From an uncultured Arcanobacterium sp. (lineage in GTDB: Bacteria > Actinomycetota > Actinomycetes > Actinomycetales > Actinomycetaceae), in the NCBI GenBank assembly GCA_958428545.1, contig CAUAGM010000005.1, positions 62,001-126,000 on the forward strand: a stretch of 64,000 bases of DNA. Reading direction: 5' to 3'. Positions 24,559 through 32,538 of the stretch are shown in pieces. Position numbers and translations under genes: made by a program. Each line of letters begins with the position of its first letter. Position 1 is the stretch's first letter. The notes under the pieces were generated by a model. That model did no database searches. It was not told where the DNA came from and saw nothing but the letters and a program-made list of their open reading frames with translations.

Positions 24559-26433
24559 ATGGCACGTGCAGTAGGTATTGACCTCGGTACAACAAACTCG
24601 GTCGTCACCGTTCTGGAAGGCGGCGAGCCAACAGTTATTGCAAACGCAGAAGGTGCTCGCACCACTCCATCTGTCGTTGGTTTTTCAAAGACTGGTGAAG
24701 TGCTAGTAGGTGAAATTGCTAAGCGTCAGGCAGTGACGAATGTGGAACGCACGATTTCGTCCGTCAAGCGTTATATGGGTGATTCGGCATGGAATGTAAA
24801 AATTGACGATAAAACTTACAATCCGCAGCAAATTTCAGCGTTCATCCTTCAAAAGCTTAAGAAAGATGCAGAAGCATATCTTGGCGAGCCCGTCACTGAT
24901 GCTGTGATCACGGTTCCTGCGTACTTTAACGATGCTCAGCGTCAGGCAACGAAAGACGCAGGGCAGATCGCAGGGCTAAACGTTCAGCGTATTGTGAATG
25001 AGCCAACTGCTGCAGCTTTGGCCTACGGGTTGGAAAAAGGAAAAGAAGATGAGCTGATTCTCGTCTTCGATCTTGGCGGTGGCACGTTCGATGTGTCTTT
25101 GCTTGAGGTTGGTAAGGATGACGACGGCTTCTCCACAATTCAGGTACGAGCAACATCTGGCGATAATAAGCTCGGCGGTGACGATTGGGATCAGCGCATC
25201 GTCAATTGGCTCGTTGAACAAGTGAAGAATGGTTACGGCGTTGACCTTTCGAAAGATAAAGTTGCTCTTCAGCGCCTCAAAGAAGCTGCTGAGCAGGCAA
25301 AGAAAGAGCTTAGCTCGGCAACATCGACGAGTATCACGCTTCAGTACCTTTCAATGACTGAAAATGGGCCGATTCATCTCGATGAGACGCTGACGCGAGC
25401 CAAGTTTGAGGATATGACGAAAGATCTTCTTGAGCGTACTAAGACTCCATTCCAGCAAGTTATTAGTGATGCTGGTATTAAGCTCAGCGAAATCGATCAT
25501 GTTGTGCTCGTTGGAGGTTCAACGCGTATGCCGGCCGTCACTGATGTGGTGAAGGAACTCACCGGCGGGCGTGAGCCAAATAAGGGCGTCAATCCTGATG
25601 AGGTTGTGGCTGTAGGTGCTGCTTTGCAGGCTGGCGTGATTACGGGCGACCGCAAAGACGTGTTGCTGATCGACGTGACGCCTCTTTCTCTCGGTATCGA
25701 GACAAAAGGCGGCGTGATGACGAAGCTCATCGAGCGCAACACTGCGATCCCGACTAAGCGTTCTGAAGTATTCTCAACTGCTGAAGATAATCAGCCGAGC
25801 GTATTGATTCAGGTTTATCAGGGTGAGCGTACTTTTGCTCGCGATAATAAGCTGCTCGGCACTTTTGAGCTTAGTGGCATTGCACCCGCTCCACGCGGTT
25901 TGCCGCAGATCGAAGTGACGTTTGATATTGATGCCAACGGTATTGTGCATGTGAGCGCTAAAGATCGCGGTACTGGCAAGGAACAGAGCATCACAATTAC
26001 TGGCGGTTCGGCACTTTCGAAGGAAGATATTGAACGTATGGTGGCAGAAGCTGAAGCTCATGCTGCTGAAGACGAAAAGCGTAAAGAAGAAGCTGAAGTT
26101 CGCAATATTGCCGAACAGCAGGTCTATTCTATCGATAAACTTCTCAACGAGAATGCCGATAAGCTCGACGATTCGGTTGTGAGCGATGTTCGCGAGGCGA
26201 ACGACAAAGTGCGCACAGCTCTCGAAGGAGAAGATATTGAGGCGATCAAGGCGGCTCAAGAGGCATTGAATCAGAAGGCGCAAAAGATCGGTGAAGCTCT
26301 CTATGCTCAAGCGCAAGCGGAGGCTGCTGCTGCTGGAGAAACTGCGGGTGCTGAGAGTACGCAAAATGCTGCTCCAGCTGACGACGATGTAGTAGATGCT
26401 GAAATCGTTGATGACGAGACCGACAACAAGTAG
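24559..26433 (+). CDS. dnaK: Chaperone DnaK (Hsp70)
   Basis: 624 residues. ATP-driven chaperone of the cytoplasm. ATPase domain: VGIDLGTTNSVVTVLEGGEP at the start, DAVITVPAYFNDAQRQATKDAG, VFDLGGGTFDVSLLEVG and VLVGGSTRMPAV. Peptide-binding domain after DVTPLSLGIETKGGVMTKLIERNTAIPT, then a helical lid and an acidic disordered tail (DDDVVDAEIVDDETDNK). It opens the dnaK-grpE-dnaJ-hspR operon under a HAIR operator. Confidence 0.98.
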   Translation: MARAVGIDLGTTNSVVTVLEGGEPTVIANAEGARTTPSVVGFSKTGEVLVGEIAKRQAVTNVERTISSVKRYMGDSAWNVKIDDKTYNPQQISAFILQKLKKDAEAYLGEPVTDAVITVPAYFNDAQRQATKDAGQIAGLNVQRIVNEPTAAALAYGLEKGKEDELILVFDLGGGTFDVSLLEVGKDDDGFSTIQVRATSGDNKLGGDDWDQRIVNWLVEQVKNGYGVDLSKDKVALQRLKEAAEQAKKELSSATSTSITLQYLSMTENGPIHLDETLTRAKFEDMTKDLLERTKTPFQQVISDAGIKLSEIDHVVLVGGSTRMPAVTDVVKELTGGREPNKGVNPDEVVAVGAALQAGVITGDRKDVLLIDVTPLSLGIETKGGVMTKLIERNTAIPTKRSEVFSTAEDNQPSVLIQVYQGERTFARDNKLLGTFELSGIAPAPRGLPQIEVTFDIDANGIVHVSAKDRGTGKEQSITITGGSALSKEDIERMVAEAEAHAAEDEKRKEEAEVRNIAEQQVYSIDKLLNENADKLDDSVVSDVREANDKVRTALEGEDIEAIKAAQEALNQKAQKIGEALYAQAQAEAAAAGETAGAESTQNAAPADDDVVDAEIVDDETDNK

Positions 26434-26524
26434 TAGATAACGGCGCCCTATTTTGGCACGATGTGCATGGTGAGTACTCATGCTGGATTGGGCGCCGCTC
26501 TACTTAACCTCTGAGAAAGGGGAT

Positions 26525-27166
26525 ATGATGGCAGATCAGCCAGCAGATATGCACAGCAGTGATGAGCAAGCTCAGGATAATATCCGAAACACGCATGAAA
26601 ATGTACACGAAAACGCACATGAGACTGAAGCATTACACGAGGCAGGAGCATCTGCAGACAATGCTGAGGCGGCGTCAGGAGAAAAATCTCAAGAAGAAGC
26701 TTCAGAGCTGAGCGAACTCGATCAAGCATTACTTAAAGTTGCGCAGCTTCAAGAGCAGCTTGCTCGCCGTAACGCCGATGTGTACAACCTGCAGCAGGAA
26801 TACAATGGGTATGTGAAGCGAGCAAAGGCAGACGCTTTGAATCAATATGAGCTTGGCAAAGCGAAAGTTCTTGAATCCCTTATTGGAGTGCTGGATAACG
26901 CCTATTTGGCCCGTGAGCACGGAGATCTCGAAGGGCCGGCAGGAAAAGTTTTGCAAGAGCTGGAATCTACTCTTAGCACAAATTTTTCTATGGAGCGTTT
27001 CGGTGCGGTCGCAGATGCATTTGATCCGGCGATACACGAGGCTCTCATGCATTCAACCAGCTCAGATGTAGAGTTTGAGCAGGTTCATATGCTTATGCAG
27101 CCAGGGTATCGTATCGGTGATAAGGTACTACGACCAGCGCGCGTAAGCGTAGTAAGCCCGCAATAG
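26525..27166 (+). CDS. grpE: Nucleotide exchange factor GrpE
   Basis: 213 residues. GrpE frees ADP from DnaK. The N-terminal 75 residues are acidic and low-complexity. A long coiled coil follows (LAQLQEQLARRNADVYNLQQEYNGYVKRAKAD pattern), then the beta wing with FGAVADAFDPAIHEALMHSTS and the closing GYRIGDKVLRPARVSVV signature. Two adjacent ATGs, at 26525 and 26528, follow AAAGGGG; the second has the better spacing. An in-frame upstream ATG at 26480 is not supported. Confidence 0.95.
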   Translation: MMADQPADMHSSDEQAQDNIRNTHENVHENAHETEALHEAGASADNAEAASGEKSQEEASELSELDQALLKVAQLQEQLARRNADVYNLQQEYNGYVKRAKADALNQYELGKAKVLESLIGVLDNAYLAREHGDLEGPAGKVLQELESTLSTNFSMERFGAVADAFDPAIHEALMHSTSSDVEFEQVHMLMQPGYRIGDKVLRPARVSVVSPQ

Positions 27167-27300
27167 TGGTGAGCTTAAAATAGCGTGAACTGAGTTCGCG
27201 TTAGAATGTGCTTTTCTTTTCCTTCTTTTGCAGGAGGAAGAAAAAGAAGAGAAGAAACTAAAGAAAGCTGTGCTTATAGATAACAGAGGAGGTGGCGCAC

Positions 27301-28365
27301 ATGGCAAGTCAAGATTGGGTCACAAAAGATTTTTACGCAGCGCTTGGAGTGCGCAAGTCTGCCACCCAAGATGATATTAAAAAAGCGTATCGAAAGTTGG
27401 CGCGCAAGTATCACCCAGATCAAAATCAGGGCGATAAATCTGCCGAAGAAAAATTTAAGGAAATTTCTGAGGCATATCAAGTGCTGAGCAACGAGGATGA
27501 TCGCAAACAGTACGATGCAATTCGAGCAATGAGCGCTGGCGGCGCGCGATTCTCTGCTGGCTCGGGAGCTGGCAGCGCAGGTGGTTTTGAAGACGTGTTT
27601 GGCTCAATGTTTGGTGGGGGCGGCAACGTTCGTTTCTCTACAAACGGAGGGCAAGCTCCTGGCTTTGATGATATTCTCTCTAATATTTTCGGCGCTGGTG
27701 CGCCCTCGCGTAATGGAAATGCTGGGTACGGGCCGGCTGGTTTTGGTTCTGCATCTGGGCAGTCGTCTGCTGGAGGTTTCGGTAGTTTCTTGCGCAGACC
27801 TCAGCGTGGCGCAGATGTGAATTCGCGTATCTCTATTCCACTGCGTGACGCGGTTTCTGGCGTCACTGTGAAAGTATCAATCGGCAGTGGAATGCATGCA
27901 CGAAACGTTACTGCGAAAATTCCAGCGGGCGTAGCCGACGGGCAGAAAATTCGTATTGCAGGCAAAGGTGAGGCTGGTCAAAATGGTGGCGCTCCAGGCG
28001 ATATTATCGTCACCGTACACGTGGAACCGCACCCTGTGTATGAGCTTAAAGGTAAAGATGTATACGTGAATGTGCCCGTGAGTTTTGATGAAGCTGCATT
28101 AGGAGCTGCGGTTGAGGTGCCCACTCTTAGTGGAGATATGGTAAAAGTGAAAATTCCCGCTGGGTCAAGCACAGATAAGCTCCTGCGTGTGAAAGGGCAG
28201 GGAATGAAGTCTGCGCGCGGCAGTGTGGGAGATATGTATGTGCGTGTGAAAGTGATTGTGCCGAAGTCTTTATCTCAAGAGAGCAGACAGGTAATTGAGG
28301 CTTTCCGCGATACGATGGGAGCAGCTGATCCGCGCGCTGAATTCCGCGACATGGCAAAAGTTTAG
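27301..28365 (+). CDS. dnaJ: DnaJ-type co-chaperone without zinc fingers (CbpA-like)
   Basis: 354 residues from the ATG at 27301, with GAGGAGG well placed upstream; a GTG at 27292 is inside that leader. It has a J domain at residues 8-75 with the HPD motif that stimulates DnaK, and a Gly/Phe-rich linker (about 80-165). Two C-terminal substrate-binding beta domains then follow directly (GADVNSRISIPLRDAVSG...). The four CXXCXGXG zinc-finger repeats of class A DnaJ are absent, so it is a class B member. Third gene of the heat-shock operon. Confidence 0.94.
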   Translation: MASQDWVTKDFYAALGVRKSATQDDIKKAYRKLARKYHPDQNQGDKSAEEKFKEISEAYQVLSNEDDRKQYDAIRAMSAGGARFSAGSGAGSAGGFEDVFGSMFGGGGNVRFSTNGGQAPGFDDILSNIFGAGAPSRNGNAGYGPAGFGSASGQSSAGGFGSFLRRPQRGADVNSRISIPLRDAVSGVTVKVSIGSGMHARNVTAKIPAGVADGQKIRIAGKGEAGQNGGAPGDIIVTVHVEPHPVYELKGKDVYVNVPVSFDEAALGAAVEVPTLSGDMVKVKIPAGSSTDKLLRVKGQGMKSARGSVGDMYVRVKVIVPKSLSQESRQVIEAFRDTMGAADPRAEFRDMAKV

Positions 28366-28373
28366 GGGGAGTG

Positions 28374-28976
28374 ATGGTAAAAGTTCAACGCACCGCACCT
28401 ATTTTGACAGTGAGTGTGGCGGCTGAGCTTGCAGGTATGCATCCCCAGACTGTGCGCCAATATGATCGCCTCGGTTTAGTGGTGGCTCATCGCACTCAAG
28501 GAGGCGGGCGGCGTTATTCGCTCGCAGACGTCGATAAACTCATCGAGATCCAGCGTTTGAGCCAAGAAGAAGGAATTAACCTTGCGGGCATTGCTAGGAT
28601 TATAGCTTTGCAGCGCACAGTCGAAGAGCTTGAAGAAAAAAACGAGCGCCTAGAAAAACGTATGGATCGTCTGCGTGAGCTTGGCAGTCAAATGAAAGAT
28701 GAGCTTGCCCATCATGCTGTTCGAGATAGCCGAGTATTTGCTGCCACCTCGAATGGTGATGTGACGATGGCAGAAGGAATTGAATTGCTTCGCCGTGTGC
28801 TGAGGCATCAGGCGGCTGCTTCTTTGGATCCTAGTGAAGCTGATTCTCCCAGCCCTCACGCTAGCAACTATGATCGCCTTCGCGGCGCAGATAATTCTAC
28901 TTCTGGCGCAGACGTTGTGATGTGGCGCCCGTATACTCTCACTCGTATTTCTCTTAGCAGAAAACAGATCATATAA
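28374..28976 (+). CDS. hspR: Heat-shock repressor HspR (MerR family)
   Basis: 200 residues from ATG 28374; a GTG at 28371 abuts the ribosome binding site. N-terminal MerR-type winged helix: LTVSVAAELAGMHPQTVRQYDRLGLVVAHRTQGGGRRYSLADVDKL, followed by a short helix RLSQEEGINLAGIARII and a coiled coil (EELEEKNERLEKRMDRLRELG). This matches HspR, which represses the dnaK operon through HAIR sites. The protein is longer than usual (about 130-150 residues), with an extra C-terminal tail of some 70 residues. Four codons after dnaJ, so cotranscribed and self-regulated. Confidence 0.93.
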   Translation: MVKVQRTAPILTVSVAAELAGMHPQTVRQYDRLGLVVAHRTQGGGRRYSLADVDKLIEIQRLSQEEGINLAGIARIIALQRTVEELEEKNERLEKRMDRLRELGSQMKDELAHHAVRDSRVFAATSNGDVTMAEGIELLRRVLRHQAAASLDPSEADSPSPHASNYDRLRGADNSTSGADVVMWRPYTLTRISLSRKQII

Positions 28977-29101
28977 ATCTTGCCGAGGAAGATCGAGCAA
29001 AGCTAAGGCGCGCTTTTGAGTATTATATGTATGTAGCTCAGGGCAAGTGGGTCGAGTAAGTATATTGCTGCTTGGCATATACAGTGAAGAAGAGGCGCAT
29101 T

Positions 29102-30460
29102 ATGGCAGATGAAAAATTCGTAGATCAATCGTCGCAGCTTAGAAAGCGACGTGAGGTTAAAATTGCGCTTTTAGGTGCGGGAACGGTAGGCACGCAAGTA
29201 GCTCGCTTGCTTGTGCAGCAGCATGACGTGCTCTGCGCGCGAGCTGGCGTGGATCTTAAACTCATCGGTATTGCCGTGCGCAACGTGAATGCTCCTCGTG
29301 ATCCAGCTATTGATCGTGAGCTTTTGACTGACCGTCCTGATGAGTTAATTGCACAAGCCGATCTTGTGATCGAGCTTATTGGAGGCGTCGATCTGCCTCT
29401 CAAACTTGTGCGCCAGGCGCTCGAATCGGGGGCGTCCGTCGTCACCGGAAATAAAGCTCTGCTTGCTACTCACGGACCGGAGCTGTATGAATTAGCCGCT
29501 GCACACGATGCTGATCTCTATTATGAGGCTGCGGTTGCTGGTGCTGTGCCCGTAGTGTATGGTTTGCGGGAATCTCTTGCGGGAGATCAAGTAAATGCCA
29601 TATTCGGGATCCTTAATGGGACGACGAACTTTATTCTTGATGAAATGACTCGAAACGGCATGGATTTTGATGAAGCTCTTAGCCTTGCTCAAGAGCTTGG
29701 CTATGCAGAAGCTGATCCGAGTGCTGATATAGACGGGTTGGACGTCGCCGCCAAAATCGCGATACTAGCTTCTCTTGCTTTTCATACGCGCGTGGCGCTC
29801 GATGATGTGCATGTGGAAGGTATTCGTTCAATTACAGATGAAGATATTGCGTCGGCTCGGCGGGCAGGCTATATCGTGAAACTGATTGCAACCGCACGCA
29901 GGAAAGCGGAAGGTATTGAGCTTTGTGTGGCTCCCACTCTTCTTCCTGAGGATCATCCGCTTGCAAATATTCACGGCTCTTTCAACGCGATATTGATTGA
30001 AGCAGAATCTGCTGGGCGCGTGATGTTTTATGGGCGGGGTGCTGGTGGCGCTCCTACTGCGTCGGCAGTACTCTCCGATGTTGTCGCTGCAGCAAATAAA
30101 AAAGTAGTTGGAGGCCGTGCTCCTGCAGAATTAGTCTATGGAAATCTTCCTATTTTGGATTCACAGGAAGTATCGGCATGCTACTATCTGAAGACCATGG
30201 TGAACGACGAGGCTGGTGCTCTTGCTCGTATTACTCGCGTCTTTGCTCAGCATAACGTTTCTATTTCTTCTCTTCGTCAGCGTCCGCTTTATGTGAGCGA
30301 AGGGCGAAAGCTGGATGAAAAAATGAGTAAAAATTTGGTGTACGTGACGGTCGTAACTCATGAAGCACGAAATAAAGATATTGCCGCGGTGGTCGATGAT
30401 CTTTCTGATGTTGAAGGTGTGCAGAAAGTCGTGCGCGTCATGCGGGTTGAAGACGAGTAA
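29102..30460 (+). CDS. hom: Homoserine dehydrogenase
   Basis: 452 residues from ATG 29102 (AAGAGG upstream). It reduces aspartate semialdehyde to homoserine on the way to threonine, methionine and isoleucine. Rossmann motif ALLGAGTVGTQVARLL near residue 24, catalytic-domain motifs VVTGNKALLATHG, YYEAAVAGAVPVVYGLRESLAGD, GILNGTTNFILDEM, EADPSADIDGLDVAAK, and a C-terminal ACT domain (MVNDEAGALARITRVFAQHNVSISSLRQ) for feedback control by threonine. thrB is 125 bases downstream. Confidence 0.97.
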   Translation: MADEKFVDQSSQLRKRREVKIALLGAGTVGTQVARLLVQQHDVLCARAGVDLKLIGIAVRNVNAPRDPAIDRELLTDRPDELIAQADLVIELIGGVDLPLKLVRQALESGASVVTGNKALLATHGPELYELAAAHDADLYYEAAVAGAVPVVYGLRESLAGDQVNAIFGILNGTTNFILDEMTRNGMDFDEALSLAQELGYAEADPSADIDGLDVAAKIAILASLAFHTRVALDDVHVEGIRSITDEDIASARRAGYIVKLIATARRKAEGIELCVAPTLLPEDHPLANIHGSFNAILIEAESAGRVMFYGRGAGGAPTASAVLSDVVAAANKKVVGGRAPAELVYGNLPILDSQEVSACYYLKTMVNDEAGALARITRVFAQHNVSISSLRQRPLYVSEGRKLDEKMSKNLVYVTVVTHEARNKDIAAVVDDLSDVEGVQKVVRVMRVEDE

Positions 30461-30585
30461 GCTGAGAGCGAAGCGCACGGACTAGTACGCCTTTGAAGAT
30501 GGTGTGTTAAGAGGTGTGCTTTGCCAAATAAAAAGAATCGAAGAGAGTAGCACGCACACAACGTGCACGAATAAGAGGAGCATAT

Positions 30586-31485
30586 ATGCGGCTTGCCCAC
30601 GACCATGCACGAGTGCGTGTGCCTGCGACATCAGGAAATCTCGGTCCAGGTTTTGACTGCCTGGGTATGGCGCATGATGTGTGGGATGAAGTTTCTGCCA
30701 CTCTTACGACAGGTGCCACACGTGTGATGATTTTAGGTGAGGGCTCAAAAGAACTTCCGCACGATGAATCGCATTTGATTGTTAGAGTCATGCGCGAAAC
30801 GCTTGAATGGTTGGGGCTTCCGTGCGGCGGGATTGATCTGGTGTGCAGAAATTCCATTAAACAAGGAAGAGGTCTTGGCTCTTCGGCAGCTGCTGTCGTG
30901 GCTGGCCTAATGCTCGTGCGTGGGCTTATTGATCAGCCACAGGAGCTTGATAATGAGACGTTGCTTCGCTTGGCAATGAAGTATGAGGGGCATCCTGATA
31001 ATGCTGCCCCATGTATCTATGGAGGCGTGACGCTTTCGTGGACGCAGGCGCAGGGCGGCGTGCAGACAGTGCAGCTTCCTGTGCATCCAGATGTTCATAC
31101 AGCTTTGCTGGTGCCGTCAGAAATTTTGCCTACGAGTGAAGCGCGGGCAGTGCTTCCCGTATCAGTTCCTCATGCTGATGCAGTATTTGAAGCATCGAGA
31201 TCGGCGTTGCTTGTGTATGCTTTAGAGCATTGCCCGCCACTCTTGTTTGATGCAACTGAGGATCGCTTGCATCAAGGCTACCGAGCGGCGTCAATGCCAC
31301 ATTCAGCGGCAATGCTTAAAGCATTGCGTGACGCTGGCTGGCCAGCCGTTATTTCTGGTGCAGGTCCGTCAATTTTACTTTTTGCGCCAGTTGATTCAGA
31401 ACTTGCCCAAGTGGCGGCACATCAGGGATTTCAGGTGATTGATTCGCCGATTGTTGGCGGCGCAGAATTACTACAGGGAGAATAG
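30586..31485 (+). CDS. thrB: Homoserine kinase
   Basis: 299 residues; AAGAGGAG lies before the ATG. A GHMP-family kinase that phosphorylates homoserine. Motifs: VRVPATSGNLGPGFDCLGMA, the ATP loop GRGLGSSAAAVVAGL, HPDNAAPCIYGG, and ISGAGPSILLF near the end. Many actinobacteria have hom-thrC-thrB together; thrC is not in this window. The next gene starts 14 bases after its stop. Confidence 0.96.
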   Translation: MRLAHDHARVRVPATSGNLGPGFDCLGMAHDVWDEVSATLTTGATRVMILGEGSKELPHDESHLIVRVMRETLEWLGLPCGGIDLVCRNSIKQGRGLGSSAAAVVAGLMLVRGLIDQPQELDNETLLRLAMKYEGHPDNAAPCIYGGVTLSWTQAQGGVQTVQLPVHPDVHTALLVPSEILPTSEARAVLPVSVPHADAVFEASRSALLVYALEHCPPLLFDATEDRLHQGYRAASMPHSAAMLKALRDAGWPAVISGAGPSILLFAPVDSELAQVAAHQGFQVIDSPIVGGAELLQGE

Positions 31486-31498
31486 AGAGGCAGAGATA

Positions 31499-32290
31499 AT
31501 GCTTGCACATTACGTATCAGGAGATCCGCAGGCACCGCTCGTTGTGCTCGTTCATGGGGTATGCGATGGTGCGGCTGCGTGGGTTCGTCTTATCAACCAT
31601 CTTTCAGATCGCTATTTTGTGGTGGCATTTGATTCTCTTGGGCACGGGCTATCGCGGCGTTATCGTGACGACGAACTTGAGGTGCCTGGCGATTCGGGAA
31701 TGCGGGAGCTGGAATCGTCACTGGAATATGTCGAGAAGCTGTACGGGCAAAAGGCAGTCGTGATCGCACATTCAATGGGTGCGGCGATGAGTTCAAAACT
31801 CTCAACTTTGCGCCCCGATTTATTTAAGGCGCTGATTATCGAAGATCCTGCATGGCTGAGCGATTCTCAAGCTAAGGGCTATCGTGATCGAGCATCTGAG
31901 CAGGTAGCTATGTGCAATCAGTGGCACGAGAATTCTCTGGAGACCATTGCCTCCAACGTGCAGCTGCGCCCACATTGGGATGCAGCATCACATGCTGGAG
32001 CTGCTTTTGCTAAGGCGCTGGTTGATCCGCGTTTATTAGGCACGGGCGTGGTAAGTTTTCCAGATTCTTGGCTGGATATTGCACAAGCTATAACTGTGCC
32101 AACAGTAATTATTATCTCTGATACCGATGAAGTGCTCGTACAGAAAGATGACGTGGCAGCTATTGAAGATTTGCACAACGACGCCCTGACTATCGAAATG
32201 ATTCCTGGCGCGAGCCATGGTATACGCCTCGATGCAGGGCAAGTTTATGACGAGCTCGTTGACCGCTATCTTGCTGTCTGGATGGCGTGA
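31499..32290 (+). CDS. Alpha/beta hydrolase
   Basis: 263 residues from ATG 31499; an upstream in-frame start at 31439 would run deep into thrB. The fold is clear: oxyanion motif VLVHGVCDGAAAW, nucleophile elbow AHSMGAAMS with the catalytic Ser, an acid in IISDTDEVL and the His in GASHGIRLD. Substrate is not known. Close spacing after thrB suggests cotranscription. Confidence 0.88.
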   Translation: MLAHYVSGDPQAPLVVLVHGVCDGAAAWVRLINHLSDRYFVVAFDSLGHGLSRRYRDDELEVPGDSGMRELESSLEYVEKLYGQKAVVIAHSMGAAMSSKLSTLRPDLFKALIIEDPAWLSDSQAKGYRDRASEQVAMCNQWHENSLETIASNVQLRPHWDAASHAGAAFAKALVDPRLLGTGVVSFPDSWLDIAQAITVPTVIIISDTDEVLVQKDDVAAIEDLHNDALTIEMIPGASHGIRLDAGQVYDELVDRYLAVWMA

Positions 32291-32393
32291 GAGAGGTCAT
32301 AATCTGCGTGTTCTCGCGCAAATAATTACCAGTGCGAGCAATCAATGTGTATGATGTAGGCAAGGAACGGTTGCAATTAGCGCAATCTCCCCT

Positions 32394-32410
32394 GATACTC
32401 GGTGAGTATC
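32394..32410. terminator. Small hairpin in the gap before rho
   Basis: GATACTC (32394-32400) pairs with GAGTATC (32404-32410) around a 3-base loop, about 100 bases after the hydrolase stop. It could end that transcript or sit in the rho leader. No U tract. Confidence 0.3.
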
Positions 32411-32538
32411 TGCTTCATATACTTATGTGTATTTGTACACGTATGTGAAATATTTTCCCTACTAAGTATGCTGTATTGAGATTATCTTGTGCAGCAAATT
32501 GAAATACGTGCCGCTAGGGCACCCGAGGAAGGAACCTC

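Noticed and set aside
25774..26481. Long minus-strand open frame (235 codons) opposite dnaK
   Set aside because: It is the shadow of dnaK codon bias. The peptide is a run of Ser/Leu/Phe/Arg with no domain.
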